NCBI RefSeq assembly: GCF_015706575.1
Contig: NW_024037076.1
Coordinates: 15,380,898-15,444,897 of the forward strand
Direction of reading: 5' to 3'
Length of the DNA: 64,000 nucleotides
Origin: Patiria miniata
Taxonomy: Eukaryota; Echinodermata; Asteroidea; Valvatida; Asterinidae
The notes under the pieces were generated by a model, which saw only the letters and a program-made list of their open reading frames with translations, made no database searches and was not told the origin of the DNA. Position numbers and translations under genes: made by a program. Shown here piece by piece: positions 55,540 to 64,000 of the stretch. Position 1 is the stretch's first letter; every line of letters begins with the position of its first letter.

Positions 55540-56223
55540 TGTGGCGGCCTGTGTCGACGTAGCCTGGGATTGCCCTCTGCCGACCCGACGAGCGGTTGTA
55601 GGGAAGGCCAGGGGAACAGGTCCGTTTTGGGGCAGTCTACCGCCAGGCGCTCGCAGCTGCTTCCTTCCACACACCGGGGTTGTACTTGGGCGGACACAGG
55701 AGAATGGGATGGGACTGGGGTCTGATGTTTCTACAAAACAGCACTCAAACTCGATGTGTAATTGGAATAATGATTTATTAAAACAAAGATCACCTTGGTA
55801 GGATTACTGTAGTGGCGCCTATAATCAACTAAACAGGGTAACACACTGAGTAGACACAATTCCTGGTCAATTGGGAGAGCTTAAATATCTGCGGTGACTT
55901 GGTCTATTTACTCCAAGAAAAGGGTGCACTGGACTACACTGAACTACTCACAAGGCTAACAGTAAACTGGACGTGACTCTAACGGGACTTCAACAGACGT
56001 GACTCTGTGCGGACTCTGCAGTAACTACGACGGACGGAACAATGACGGACGGTACAGGACTACTCACAGGACTTTTACTGCCTCGAACTGTTTCCCGCCA
56101 CAGAGTGACCTTCCCGCCACCGCGCACTGCTTATATAGCCGCGCGGTATGCATACGTCACGGCATTCATGAATAAACTAACTTAACAGAGGGCGTCCTAA
56201 CTTCGGACCATAATTTCGCTACA
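55540..56223 (-). repeat. 5' LTR of gypsy element 2
   Basis: 684 bp, near-identical to 47732-48415. TATATAA-like sequence (plus 'cttatatagccgcgcgg' at about 56130) may be its core promoter. Confidence 0.93.
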
Positions 56224-58007
56224 ATAGTTATTGTGGGCTACAATTTTTATTTGGGGAAGAAAAAGTGTGGGGGGGGGGACCAACAATGTCTCCCGCTTAA
56301 AATGGGGGGGGGGGGACAAGGCGGGTGGGTTCCCCCTGTCCCTTGTCGATTTATGCACATGATAATTATGTACCATGGCAACTGTCTGTGAATGTTCCCG
56401 TTGGTCTGTTAAATTGGCATTTTGTGAGGCAGTCGCATTTGGAAAACGTAGTGAAAAGGTTACTGTAGTACACAGGCGAAGGCTGATTGTACAGTTTTGA
56501 CAATAAATCATAATGCAATAAAACGTGAAGGTGTCATTTGAAACGAAAATGTTTAGTGTTACCATAAAATTACAAACGGTCTGAATCATGGAGGAAGGTC
56601 ATAATTAAGTTTCAGTATTGGACTCTTCAACAAACGTAAACTTGAACTTCTTTCAATTTGCAAGACCGTCTGCGAGGTAAAAGTAGATTCAACTTTTATT
56701 CAAGTTGGTTCAACCATCCATATAAGAGCAAGTTTTACTCGGCCTCCGAGAAATGTTTGCTCATGAAAGGATCCGAGACCGCGGTCTTCCGCGACGCCAA
56801 AATCGCTCCACGTCCGTGGGAAAATGTACAACATCATCTCGGGGGCCGAGTAAAACTCTCTCTTATATATATAGATGTTGCACCTGAGTGTCCTCGATTT
56901 ACAGCATAAACACGCACGCTATGGCATGCGTAACACCTCAGTATGTCGTGCACAATGTTTGCATGCAAACCGGTCCAACCGTGCCTGTCGATTTGGTGAG
57001 AAACTTGTTTGGAAAATAACTTTTTTTTTGACAAAAAAAAAACACTTTTTCAAAACATAATACATAATACATCAAAAATCAGGATGGCCGGTGGTGAAAA
57101 TCGAAATATCAATGTTGAATGGCCTAACCAAACTCAACAATGACCTATTCGACCCCCTGATGACCTTTGACCTCATATGTCTCAATTCAACTTATGTCCC
57201 TCTACCCAAAGATTATTGTCACCAAGTTTGGTCAAGATCGAAGTCTGACTTATCATATGACAGCACTAAACAGTTAACCTAACAAAAATGGAACACTCGG
57301 ACACAAAGAAAGAATACACTATACAAGAGTTTCTATCACTATTTCATTCAATAAAATTTCTTGGCTTAAAAGCCAGGGAGATAAACATGAAGAAAGTTAC
57401 CAAACAAAGACATTTTCAGACTGAACGAACCTCATATTATTCATGAATACGAGGACAGGCCACATCCTCAAAGCCTGTGAAATTCACTGAATACTGACCT
57501 AGCTAGTTCACAAGTCGATGTACACACAAAATGCAGTGTATATTTGTGTGTGTAGATATTAACATCTTGACCTATGTCAAAGATCATAAGAACACAGGAT
57601 CCAAGCAGGTGCAAAAAAAGGCATGCACAGTTCACTATTGAACAGGTTGCTCATGGATGCAATAGTCGACTGCATGTACGTATTGTTGAGCAATTGTAAA
57701 ATTTAGACAAGGGGTGTTCATCACTGAAGCATTCTCCTGCACGGACAACCGCACACACATTTTGCAGTGGTAATGTTGTGTTTCCTTACCTGAAATTGCA
57801 AAATAATGGCAACTGAAAATGTATGAGGTATAGTGAGCCAGGGTTTTATGAAACATAAATATTAGCTCCCCTCAGTATTTGAAATTGGCAAATATTGTCC
57901 CTTGGCTTTTTCAACCTCCACTACCTCAGAGAGCTTATACTGACAATCCAATCCGAAACTATGTTATATTCAGATAATGTGGCTCTATGATACATGTACT
58001 GCATTAC
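56224..58007. other. Intron with repeat fragments
   Basis: G-run-bearing sequence at about 56265-56330 resembles ends of the poly-G/poly-C MITE families. 57125-57275 is the second copy of the repeat noted at 46810-46940. No coding exon recognised. Confidence 0.45.
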
Positions 58008-58205
58008 CTGCTTCGCAAGCGGGAAGCTGTCTAGCCCAGGTACCCTCCCCTCTGCATAGGTTATCCACAGCTCCATTGCGCTGGTAGCCTGTCTCACAGT
58101 TATAGGCAATGCCTGTTCCTGGAGGAACTTGAGCATTGGTAAGCAGCACCCCACCGTCATCTTCCAGTGTTTGTCTCATACCGGCGATGTAAGGGATCGT
58201 ACATT
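58008..58205 (-). CDS. CCP/sushi module exon (CCP-c)
   Basis: Acceptor tttgtacag|AA, donor GCAG|gtaatg; 198 bp, phase 1-1. Starts CTIPYIAGMRQT; Cys in CTIP, YNCETGY, NLCRGEG and PACEAG, Trp in GTWARQLPAC. It follows the FTP lectin exons directly (…TGPIAKCTIP). Confidence 0.94.
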
Positions 58206-59305
58206 CTGTACAAATTAAGTTGGAATTGCAGTGACCATGAAGTTAGAATGAAAACTTACATTGGTTGAGAAACGGTCACTCAACTTCTGAGTTTCATCTA
58301 TCGAACTGTGGACCATCTTTGGAAGGGCAAAGTCAGATTTGGGGATGGCACTTTGCAACACCGAGAGTTTGACATGAGGGGCAGCTTCTGGTTCAAAAAC
58401 ATCTTCATTCACTTTTGACTTTATTAGTTGTTCTGAACTTAAAGATGACATGACTGGTAAAGCCAGCATGTATTTAAAAAAAAAAAGCTCCAAGGGTCCT
58501 TAGTTTAAAAATCACAAAAATTGTAACTGATAGCGATCGTTCGATAAAGCGATTTTAACCTGTCGGTGCTCCGGTAATCATTTTTCAATGAATACAGCCT
58601 TTCAGAACTTAACCCTGCACGCCCTGGTAGTTACTGCAAGATGACTTTGAACACGTGCCAACTATTGAACTATGTTATTACACAGCTTTTAGCTTACTAC
58701 TTACAGCAATGGGTGGCTTTCCAATTCTATTTCTTGGGTAAATAACAGCCACTTGTCGCTCTTCTGTTGACATTTTTCAACAACAATGTACATTTTGTAC
58801 ACAAAAATTGGGAGCCAAGGACGATGTTCAGTGTAGCCGAATGTTCGATATAGCGGTGTTCGGTATAGCGACACTCCACTGTATTGACCAAGTTCATTGG
58901 CTCAAACTGACTAAAACGTCCGAGTGATCACCCCAACTCTACATTCTCTTATACGGAGTAGGTCAGGCACCCTGAAACCCTGCGTGAAAAATTCCATTAC
59001 ATATTTTCAGCATTTCAATTGCTACTAAAGACTCACTCATGTTCCCCAGAGACATTATCTTGAATATGAAGCAAAGTATCATATCACTACAGATGACATT
59101 ATTGTGACCAACTTTTGTATCCCATGCATAAACTGAACAGAGATACCTCACCGCACGCTGTGACTGACAATTAATGGGCTTTGTTTGTTTGTGGTACAAC
59201 CGACCCAATGGCAAGAACTCCTGAGAATATCAACACTAACCAACCAGAATTGGACAACAAGAGCGAGAATTTGGGTGGCAGACAGCTCAAGAAATCTTGA
59301 CTTAC
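58206..59305. other. Intron; possible pogo-type fragment
   Basis: About 58510-58880 contains 'gataaagcga', 'tcgatatagcggtgttcggt' and 'cactccactgta', resembling terminal parts of pogo/Tigger-type short elements. No exon recognised. Confidence 0.4.
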
Positions 59306-59539
59306 TTGCAATGGGACCAGTAGCAAACACCTCTACTTCGCACAGACTTAATTTGTCAGATTCCTGCAGCTCGATCCTGATGATTTGCCCAGCAATCAGC
59401 TCGCCGTTGCAATCCACTCGCACACTGGGCTGACGACCTCTTACCATCTGGGAACTTATTGTGAGACCACATTGACTGTACGACTCTCTTGTGGCATCAG
59501 GGTATCCGACTTGGACTGTTGCACCTATCAGTTTGGGTT
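59306..59539 (-). CDS. FTP (fucolectin) domain exon 3
   Basis: Acceptor tattctctag|AA, donor TGCAA|gtaagt; 234 bp, phase 1-1. Encodes PKLIGATVQVGYPD, CGLTISSQMV, RVDCNGELIAGQIIRI and the terminal LCEVEVFATGP motif characteristic of fucolectin/tachylectin-4/pentraxin-1 (FTP) domains. The FTP fold binds fucose-type sugars in fish and horseshoe crab relatives; whether this one does was not established. Confidence 0.92.
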
Positions 59540-60448
59540 CTAGAGAATAAAAACACAAGTATGATATCCACATTTAGAGCATGGTTAAGAAAAAGTAAAA
59601 TAACAAATGAAATATGATCAAGCTGGTATGACTCATCATTCAGGTGTTTTATATCTTGGGATTTTTAGCAATATATCATTCAAAAAGTGTTTATTCCCCT
59701 GGATGGCATAATGCTAATGGCATTGTCCATGGGTAACAACAGGTCGGTACAGGTAAGGTGCCTTACATGTACCTGTTGAAGCAGCACATAAATAACAAAT
59801 TAAATTCTGTATAACCATCTAATCAGAAGTCAAGAACCTTGAAGTATTCTTAGAATTAGTCATGCGTTAAAAATTGCTCTGAGGTCATTCAATTCAATTA
59901 GTAGTGATCTTCCTTCAGCTGGTAGCCAAGCAGTGGATTTAAAAAATTTTAAATGAAAACTTTGAACAATGACATAAGTCCATTATTGTAGATGGCATAA
60001 CTTTACAGCTTACAAATCAAAAATCAGATGATCTCACTTATGAAGGTGGGTACAATTGACAGATTAGTTCTTGAGAAAAATTGCAAACTTGTCGTTTACT
60101 CCCTCGCAAAAAGATGGTAGATGGAGCTTGTAGTATGACTAGTTTGTGGTAATACAATGTAACCACTTACAGCCATTTCAAAAACAAAGATCGTCTTTGT
60201 ACAAGTTGTATAATAAATAAGTTGAGCAGCTATGTAGATTGAGCATTACAAACAATTGTGCACCTGCTGCACATGTTGGTAGGCGGGTATGCACTGTTTG
60301 GTGATATTGGACATCATGGATCAAACATCTGGCTTATATCTACAAGTCCATAAGACTGCCGACTTAAGAATTTTTAACAGTAATTCAAAGTTTCTAGAAG
60401 GACAATGCCTTTGCATGTAGGTCCTGAAAGTTACTTTTCCATACTTAC
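59540..60448. other. Intron, nothing recognised
   Basis: Intron within the FTP domain coding region. No bounded repeat or coding signal recognised. Confidence 0.4.
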
Positions 60449-60532
60449 TGCGCTTGGAATAGATGTCCACGTATTCTATACTGTATGTAGCCTGCAAATC
60501 TACCTCCCAGAAAACTTGCCTTCCAGATTTTC
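60449..60532 (-). CDS. FTP (fucolectin) domain exon 2
   Basis: Acceptor tttttgcag|GA, donor GCGCA|gtaagt; 84 bp, phase 1-1. Encodes KSGRQVFWEVDLQATYSIEY then VDIYSKR, matching the central FTP strand pattern (WxVDL...I..V.IY). Too short to stand as an open frame of its own; found by splice-bounded reading. Confidence 0.9.
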
Positions 60533-60655
60533 CTGCAAAAATTAGCCAAAAAAATCACACCAAAACAAAATACAGATGAAATAACGATGTTTAAGAGAAC
60601 TTTTTTTTACCATTGTTGCTTTCTGTTGCATGGGTTATAATAAGCTTTAGCTTAC

Positions 60656-60793
60656 GTGCAGAAGTGCAGCTGCCATGTTCACTGTCTGTGGTCCTATCTC
60701 CATCCACTGCTAAGCTTGCTTGCTGTCTGTTAGATTCATCAGATCTTGGGCTTTGCGATGCTGGTCTTCCATATGCTACATTGGATGGCGCAT
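60656..60793 (-). CDS. FTP (fucolectin) domain exon 1
   Basis: Acceptor ctgcaaaag|AT, donor TGCAC|gtaagc; 138 bp, phase 1-1. Encodes NVAYGRPASQSPRSDES, ASLAVDGDRTTDSEHG and SCTSA, the N-terminal FTP signature (NVA.G.PA.QS...A.DG.R.T...SC). The three FTP exons together give about 150 residues, the normal domain length. Confidence 0.92.
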
Positions 60794-60844
60794 CTTTTGC
60801 AGTGACACAGAAAGAGCACACGAGATCATGAAATGTATGTTAGT

Positions 60845-60998
60845 CAGTGGCGTAACAAGGGTTACTTGTAGGGGGCACTGAGGCAACTGATATATTGTGT
60901 TTGTGCAATTCAAGATTGTAAATGGGGAGTGGGGCACCCGGGGGGCATGGACCTCTGCTGGGGTGAGGCGCACATGCACCCCCCTGTAGTTACCACTG
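60845..60998. mobile_element. Short hAT MITE (TSD ATGTTAGT), 154 bp
   Basis: Perfect 8-bp duplication ATGTTAGT at 60837-60844 and 60999-61006. Ends CAGTGGCGTAAC and (in complement) CAGTGGTAACTA. Lies just upstream of FTP exon 1 on the minus strand. Confidence 0.9.
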
Positions 60999-61006
60999 AT
61001 GTTAGT

Positions 61007-61789
61007 ACCAGGGATGTAGTCGAGTTCTTCATAAGTCCCTGCAAGTCCATCACAAGTCCTCCAGTCGAACTCCACTCACACGCCATTCATATGAGCTTTG
61101 ACAAAGGCATTCCTTTTTTTTTATTGATCATTCATTGTTTCTTTTGACTCATGAATTACTTGTGATGGACTCCACTTCATTCCTTTATGTTACACAAAAA
61201 CTTACTACAGGAAAATGTCCATTCCTAAACCTACTTGTATGAAATGAATGGAAAATAACAAGACTCTCTTTTTACGTGCACTAGTTTTGCTATTTCTACC
61301 GCTATTTCGTGACAACTCGGAGCACTTTTGCTGTGATGTTATTGCAGCCCTTGGATGTCGCAATAGCCTAAAGCCATATATGCATACTCAGCACACACAC
61401 AAACATCAATGCAAACTTCTGACGCCCTGACAAAATGTTCGCACTGAGAATTCGCAAAGATAGGGCAAAACCAATATTAAAGGGAAATATGAGTTCATCA
61501 GTGGGTAGTTTGTATGGTTCACTCAAGATTTGACCATAATCCAGCCCACTTCGCACCCAGACAACAAGACTTGCAACACAGCATGTTCCAGCATGATAAA
61601 CTGTAGTAGGAAATTTGCCTGTGCTGTTATGGCAGTAACTTGTCGAAACATTGGTCTACTATGTTTTAACAACTGAGTAAAATTCACTACAACATCGGTT
61701 TTTGTGTGAAGTTAATTAAAAATGTGTGTACACTAAAAATACAGCGCTAGACAAAACACCCTATGGTGCAAGGAAATGAAGCAATTTAC
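61007..61789. other. Intron, nothing recognised
   Basis: AT-rich intron between CCP-b and FTP exon 1 apart from the MITE. No exon recognised. Confidence 0.4.
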
Positions 61790-61963
61790 CACTGCTAATG
61801 CACACAATGCCGTCTGGTACCCAATGTCCAGCATGGCAACGTAGACCACCATTTCCAACACTTGGTTTCAGGCCCTGGTCACATGTAACACGGGCCGTAC
61901 CGCCATGCCCCAAGCTTTGCACCTCCACGTAACTAGCGGCAACAGCTGGTCTAGAGCAAGCAT
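61790..61963 (-). CDS. CCP/sushi module exon (CCP-b)
   Basis: Acceptor cctaaag|AT, donor GCAGTG|gtaaat; 174 bp, phase 1-1. Cys in ACSRPAV, VTCDQGL, LRCHAG and IVC, Trp in GHWVPDGIVC. Precedes the FTP domain. Confidence 0.92.
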
Positions 61964-62129
61964 CTTTAGGAAAAGACACAAAAATAAGCACTTATGAGTT
62001 CCTACGTTATGTGATGCGATCAAGCTAAATGAGTTGTTTGTCGACCCTGGTAATTTTTTTTTACAGATTTGAAAAGATCACAATCTCAGCATGACTACTG
62101 TGAAAACCGCATGCTGATACCATCTTTAG

Positions 62130-62540
62130 CAGGCGCGGTTCTAGAACCAATATTTTTTGGGGGGCTAGCAGGGTGGATCCAGAATTTTTTTCAGGGAGGC
62201 GTGCTGAAATGTAGACCGGTTATTTTCTCCAGACACTTAGACCTCCGAAAATCAATAGGTGTGTGGGTGTGTCTGGGTGTGTGTGTGTGTGGGTGTGGGT
62301 GTGGGTGTGGGTGTGTGTGTGGGGGGGGGGGGTTGTCTCATGCCATATTTTCAATGGGGAGCGCCAATAAAATCCTAAAATCATTCACACTATATTAACT
62401 ACAAATGCAACCTTGTCACGACTATTTCTTTAGGGGGAGACCGTTCGCATGTACATCACAATTCTTCTTATTGCTAATGCAATTTTTTTATTACGGAATT
62501 TATTTTGGGGGGCGCTAGATAAAATGTTGGGGGGGGGGGG
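62130..62540. mobile_element. Partial hAT MITE, same family as 22406-22822
   Basis: Starts CAGGCGCGGTTCTAGAACC as in the 22406 copy and follows it (agggaggcg.gctgaaatg, cagacacttag.cctccgaaa, agggggagaccgttcgcatg) to about 62533, but the right inverted end is missing. A (GT)n/(G)n tract replaces the central G run. Confidence 0.8.
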
Positions 62541-62549
62541 TGGCTAAAG

Positions 62550-62760
62550 CAGTGGCGTTTCCAATGGGGGGGGGGCAGGGCGGGCACTTTGCCCCACCTG
62601 GCGGATATTTTCGACAATATTTTTTTGTCAGCAATGATTTGAATAATGTTTATAGAGTTCTTCCGACATCAATCCTACCAAAGAAAACCCGCTCAACAAC
62701 CATTCAAATGCGCCGTGGATAATGTCCATATAATATGTAGTATGCATAATATGTAGTATG
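62550..62760. mobile_element. hAT-like fragment related to 33082-34923
   Basis: Begins CAGTGGCGTTTCCAATGGGG. Then 62600-62720 (tgtcagcaatgatttgaata, cctaccaaagaaaacccgct, caacaaccatt) matches 33240-33370 in reverse complement. Right end not found. Abuts the preceding MITE directly. Confidence 0.65.
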
Positions 62761-63446
62761 CATAATAATAATTTCATGGCAATTTTTCATTTCATAAATA
62801 TCTCCGTAAAGGTCAACAATACAGGCATATTTTTTTTTTAACTGTGCATATTTACTATTCACATTAAATTTCTTTCATAAAATACCCTCTATCCTTGATT
62901 ATCAGCCTGGAGGATTGTTGGAGGATTGAGCAACGTACTCTAGTCTAGGGCCTTGTCTGAATTACCTGGCTACAGCTGGATATAACACACGGGTCGATGG
63001 GAAGTGACTGCAAATGCTTTCAAAGGCCGATGTGTAATTTCCAGTCATAGCCAAGTAATTCGGAAGAGGTCTAGGCTTGACAGTTAAGAGTACATGTAAG
63101 AAGGCGCCCATGGTCTGTTCACAGTAGCAGTGTGTCGGATTCATAAAGATTCATAGCAAACAAGCACAGGAAGTCTTAAAGTATCCGGACTAGCATACAT
63201 AAAATAAAGTGTTTCAGATATTTACCTGGTTTTTTTGGGCACATATTAACCAAAGTTCTTATATGGAAGTATTTTTTTCTCTTATAATTTGACATGGCCA
63301 ATTGCACTGACTTTCTTGACATGTTTAAGACCTAACCGTTGGGTGCCCAACAGTTTAAAAAGTCGAGAATTTTTTTGAAGTAAAAATATGTACCGATTCA
63401 AAGCATCCAACATTGGTCGAAAAACAAAAGCATATAATTGTTTTAC
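62761..63446. other. Intron, nothing recognised
   Basis: AT-rich; contains a repeated 'atatgtagtatgcataat' at about 62733-62767. No coding exon recognised. Confidence 0.4.
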
Positions 63447-63653
63447 CTGGCCCACATGCTGGAAGTGGCGTATTCCACACCCCATCTACACATACTGATG
63501 CTTCTGTCTGGGCCGAGACCAGACTGTAACCGCGGCTGCATTGAAAGGTCCTGGAAACACCATGATGGGGATCTTGGTCCCGGACACTGAATTCTTCATT
63601 GTTCTTAGTGTAACGTACGCTGCCAAACCGCAAATCTTCCTGACTGCACAACT
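63447..63653 (-). CDS. CCP/sushi module exon (CCP-a), first in window
   Basis: Acceptor ttacttcag|AG, donor GGCCAG|gtaaaa; 207 bp, phase 1-1. Cys in LCSQEDL, FQCSRGY, SVCVDG and PACGP, Trp in GVWNTPLPAC. The phase 1 start means further coding exons exist beyond the right edge. Confidence 0.93.
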
Positions 63654-64000
63654 CTGAAGTAATTTGGTGAAAGAAGATACTTCAATTTTTATTTGAACTT
63701 GGGTTAACATTGTTACGGATGATGATTTTCCAATCCTTCTGGAATTAATAAACAACAAAAAAGAAAGTAATAAACCTTTTGGAAATGGCATATGACGTTT
63801 GTCAACTGTTTCAGATCAAAGGACGTAACAATTTCTATTCCACAGCTGGGGGGGGGGGCAACTGTGCACGATGAATTTGCTACAGCCATAGGCGTGTACG
63901 TGTAGGTGTCGCAAATATCTAAGTGTTGGTCTACACAGATGATGCAAAGACGTATCTGTATACATGGACATTGTTGAGATCATAGTTTGGTATGAGAAAA
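63654..64000. other. Intron at window edge, nothing recognised
   Basis: Contains a G run at about 63849-63857. No exon recognised. Confidence 0.4.

Larger units (their letters stand above)
47611..56223 (-). mobile_element. Ty3/gypsy LTR retrotransposon 2, deleted, with C2H2 ORF
   Basis: Two 684-bp LTRs: 55540-56223 is the 5' LTR on this strand and 47732-48415 the 3' LTR. I saw one mismatch between them. The primer-binding site after the 5' LTR reads TGGTGTCAGAAGTGGGA on the minus strand, complementary to a tRNA-Leu-type 3' end as in several gypsy elements. Order on the minus strand is Gag, protease, RT, (deleted) RNase H, integrase, extra zinc-finger ORF. 121 bp of PBS plus leader are repeated beyond the 3' LTR. 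No matching target duplication and no clear polypurine tract. Same orientation as the host gene. Confidence 0.92.
900..63653 (-). other. Gene locus: CCP/FTP/Ig/FIMAC/serine-protease mosaic (complement-like), 5' end outside window
   Basis: This is the predicted multi-exon gene assembled from the exons listed separately. Predicted order is CCP-CCP-FTP lectin-CCP x6-Ig-CCP x2-FIMAC-linker-trypsin domain. All module exons begin and end in phase 1, so they join in frame. FTP, CCP and FIMAC together recall the sea urchin SpCRL/SpCRS mosaic proteins; FIMAC plus trypsin recalls complement factor I. I see no SRCR or LDLRa exons as in vertebrate factor I. Signal peptide and promoter must lie beyond position 64000. 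Inferred role: secreted innate-immune serine protease. Two protease cassettes are available at the 3' end. Large introns hold LTR, hAT and DIRS elements. The single-gene interpretation rests on phase and order, not transcripts. Confidence 0.75.

Overview
The window is from the nuclear genome of an animal. Short coding exons with GT/AG junctions sit in AT-rich introns packed with transposons, and there is no prokaryotic gene order. The main gene combines CCP (sushi), fucolectin-type (FTP), FIMAC and trypsin-type domains. This mix suggests an invertebrate deuterostome, most likely an echinoderm or hemichordate. From memory, the closest described proteins are the purple sea urchin coelomocyte proteins SpCRL/SpCRS (factor H/factor I/C6-C7-like mosaics). 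The species is not identified.

Host locus, minus strand, read from 63.7 kb downwards. I assembled exons by hand from reading frames, splice sites and phase: two CCP exons (63.4 and 61.8 kb); a three-exon FTP lectin domain (60.8-59.3 kb); six CCP exons (58.0, 46.5, 44.2, 38.4, 36.0 and 32.8 kb); an Ig-like exon (32.0 kb); two more CCP exons (31.3 and 18.2 kb); a FIMAC exon (16.4 kb); an acidic Tyr-rich linker (15.5 kb); and a complete four-exon serine protease domain (SP1, 9.6-6.1 kb) with its stop codon. A second linker plus protease cassette (SP2, 5.7-0.9 kb) follows and runs off the left edge. All module boundaries are phase 1, so the FIMAC exon could splice to either cassette. This resembles the MASP1/MASP3 arrangement. 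The 5' end of the gene is beyond 64 kb.

Mobile elements fill the introns. (1) At 10.5-14.5 kb is a young non-autonomous LTR element with 612-bp LTRs and a 4-bp target duplication, nested in a hAT-type MITE. (2) At 20.8-31.1 kb is a decayed Ty3/gypsy element on the plus strand, with two hAT MITEs in its leader. (3) At 39-43.4 kb is a DIRS-type tyrosine-recombinase retroelement remnant, interrupted by a 1.56-kb hAT-type element. (4) At 47.6-56.2 kb is a second Ty3/gypsy element on the minus strand with near-identical 684-bp LTRs. It has internal deletions in RT and RNase H, an extra C2H2 zinc-finger ORF, and a PBS/leader copy outside its 3' LTR. Further DNA-transposon fragments, foldback hairpins, microsatellites and G/C homopolymers occupy much of the rest.

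The protein is inferred to be a secreted complement-like mosaic protease: CCP, FTP and Ig modules for ligand binding, and FIMAC plus trypsin domains for catalysis. No transcript evidence was available, and the exon joins are predictions.
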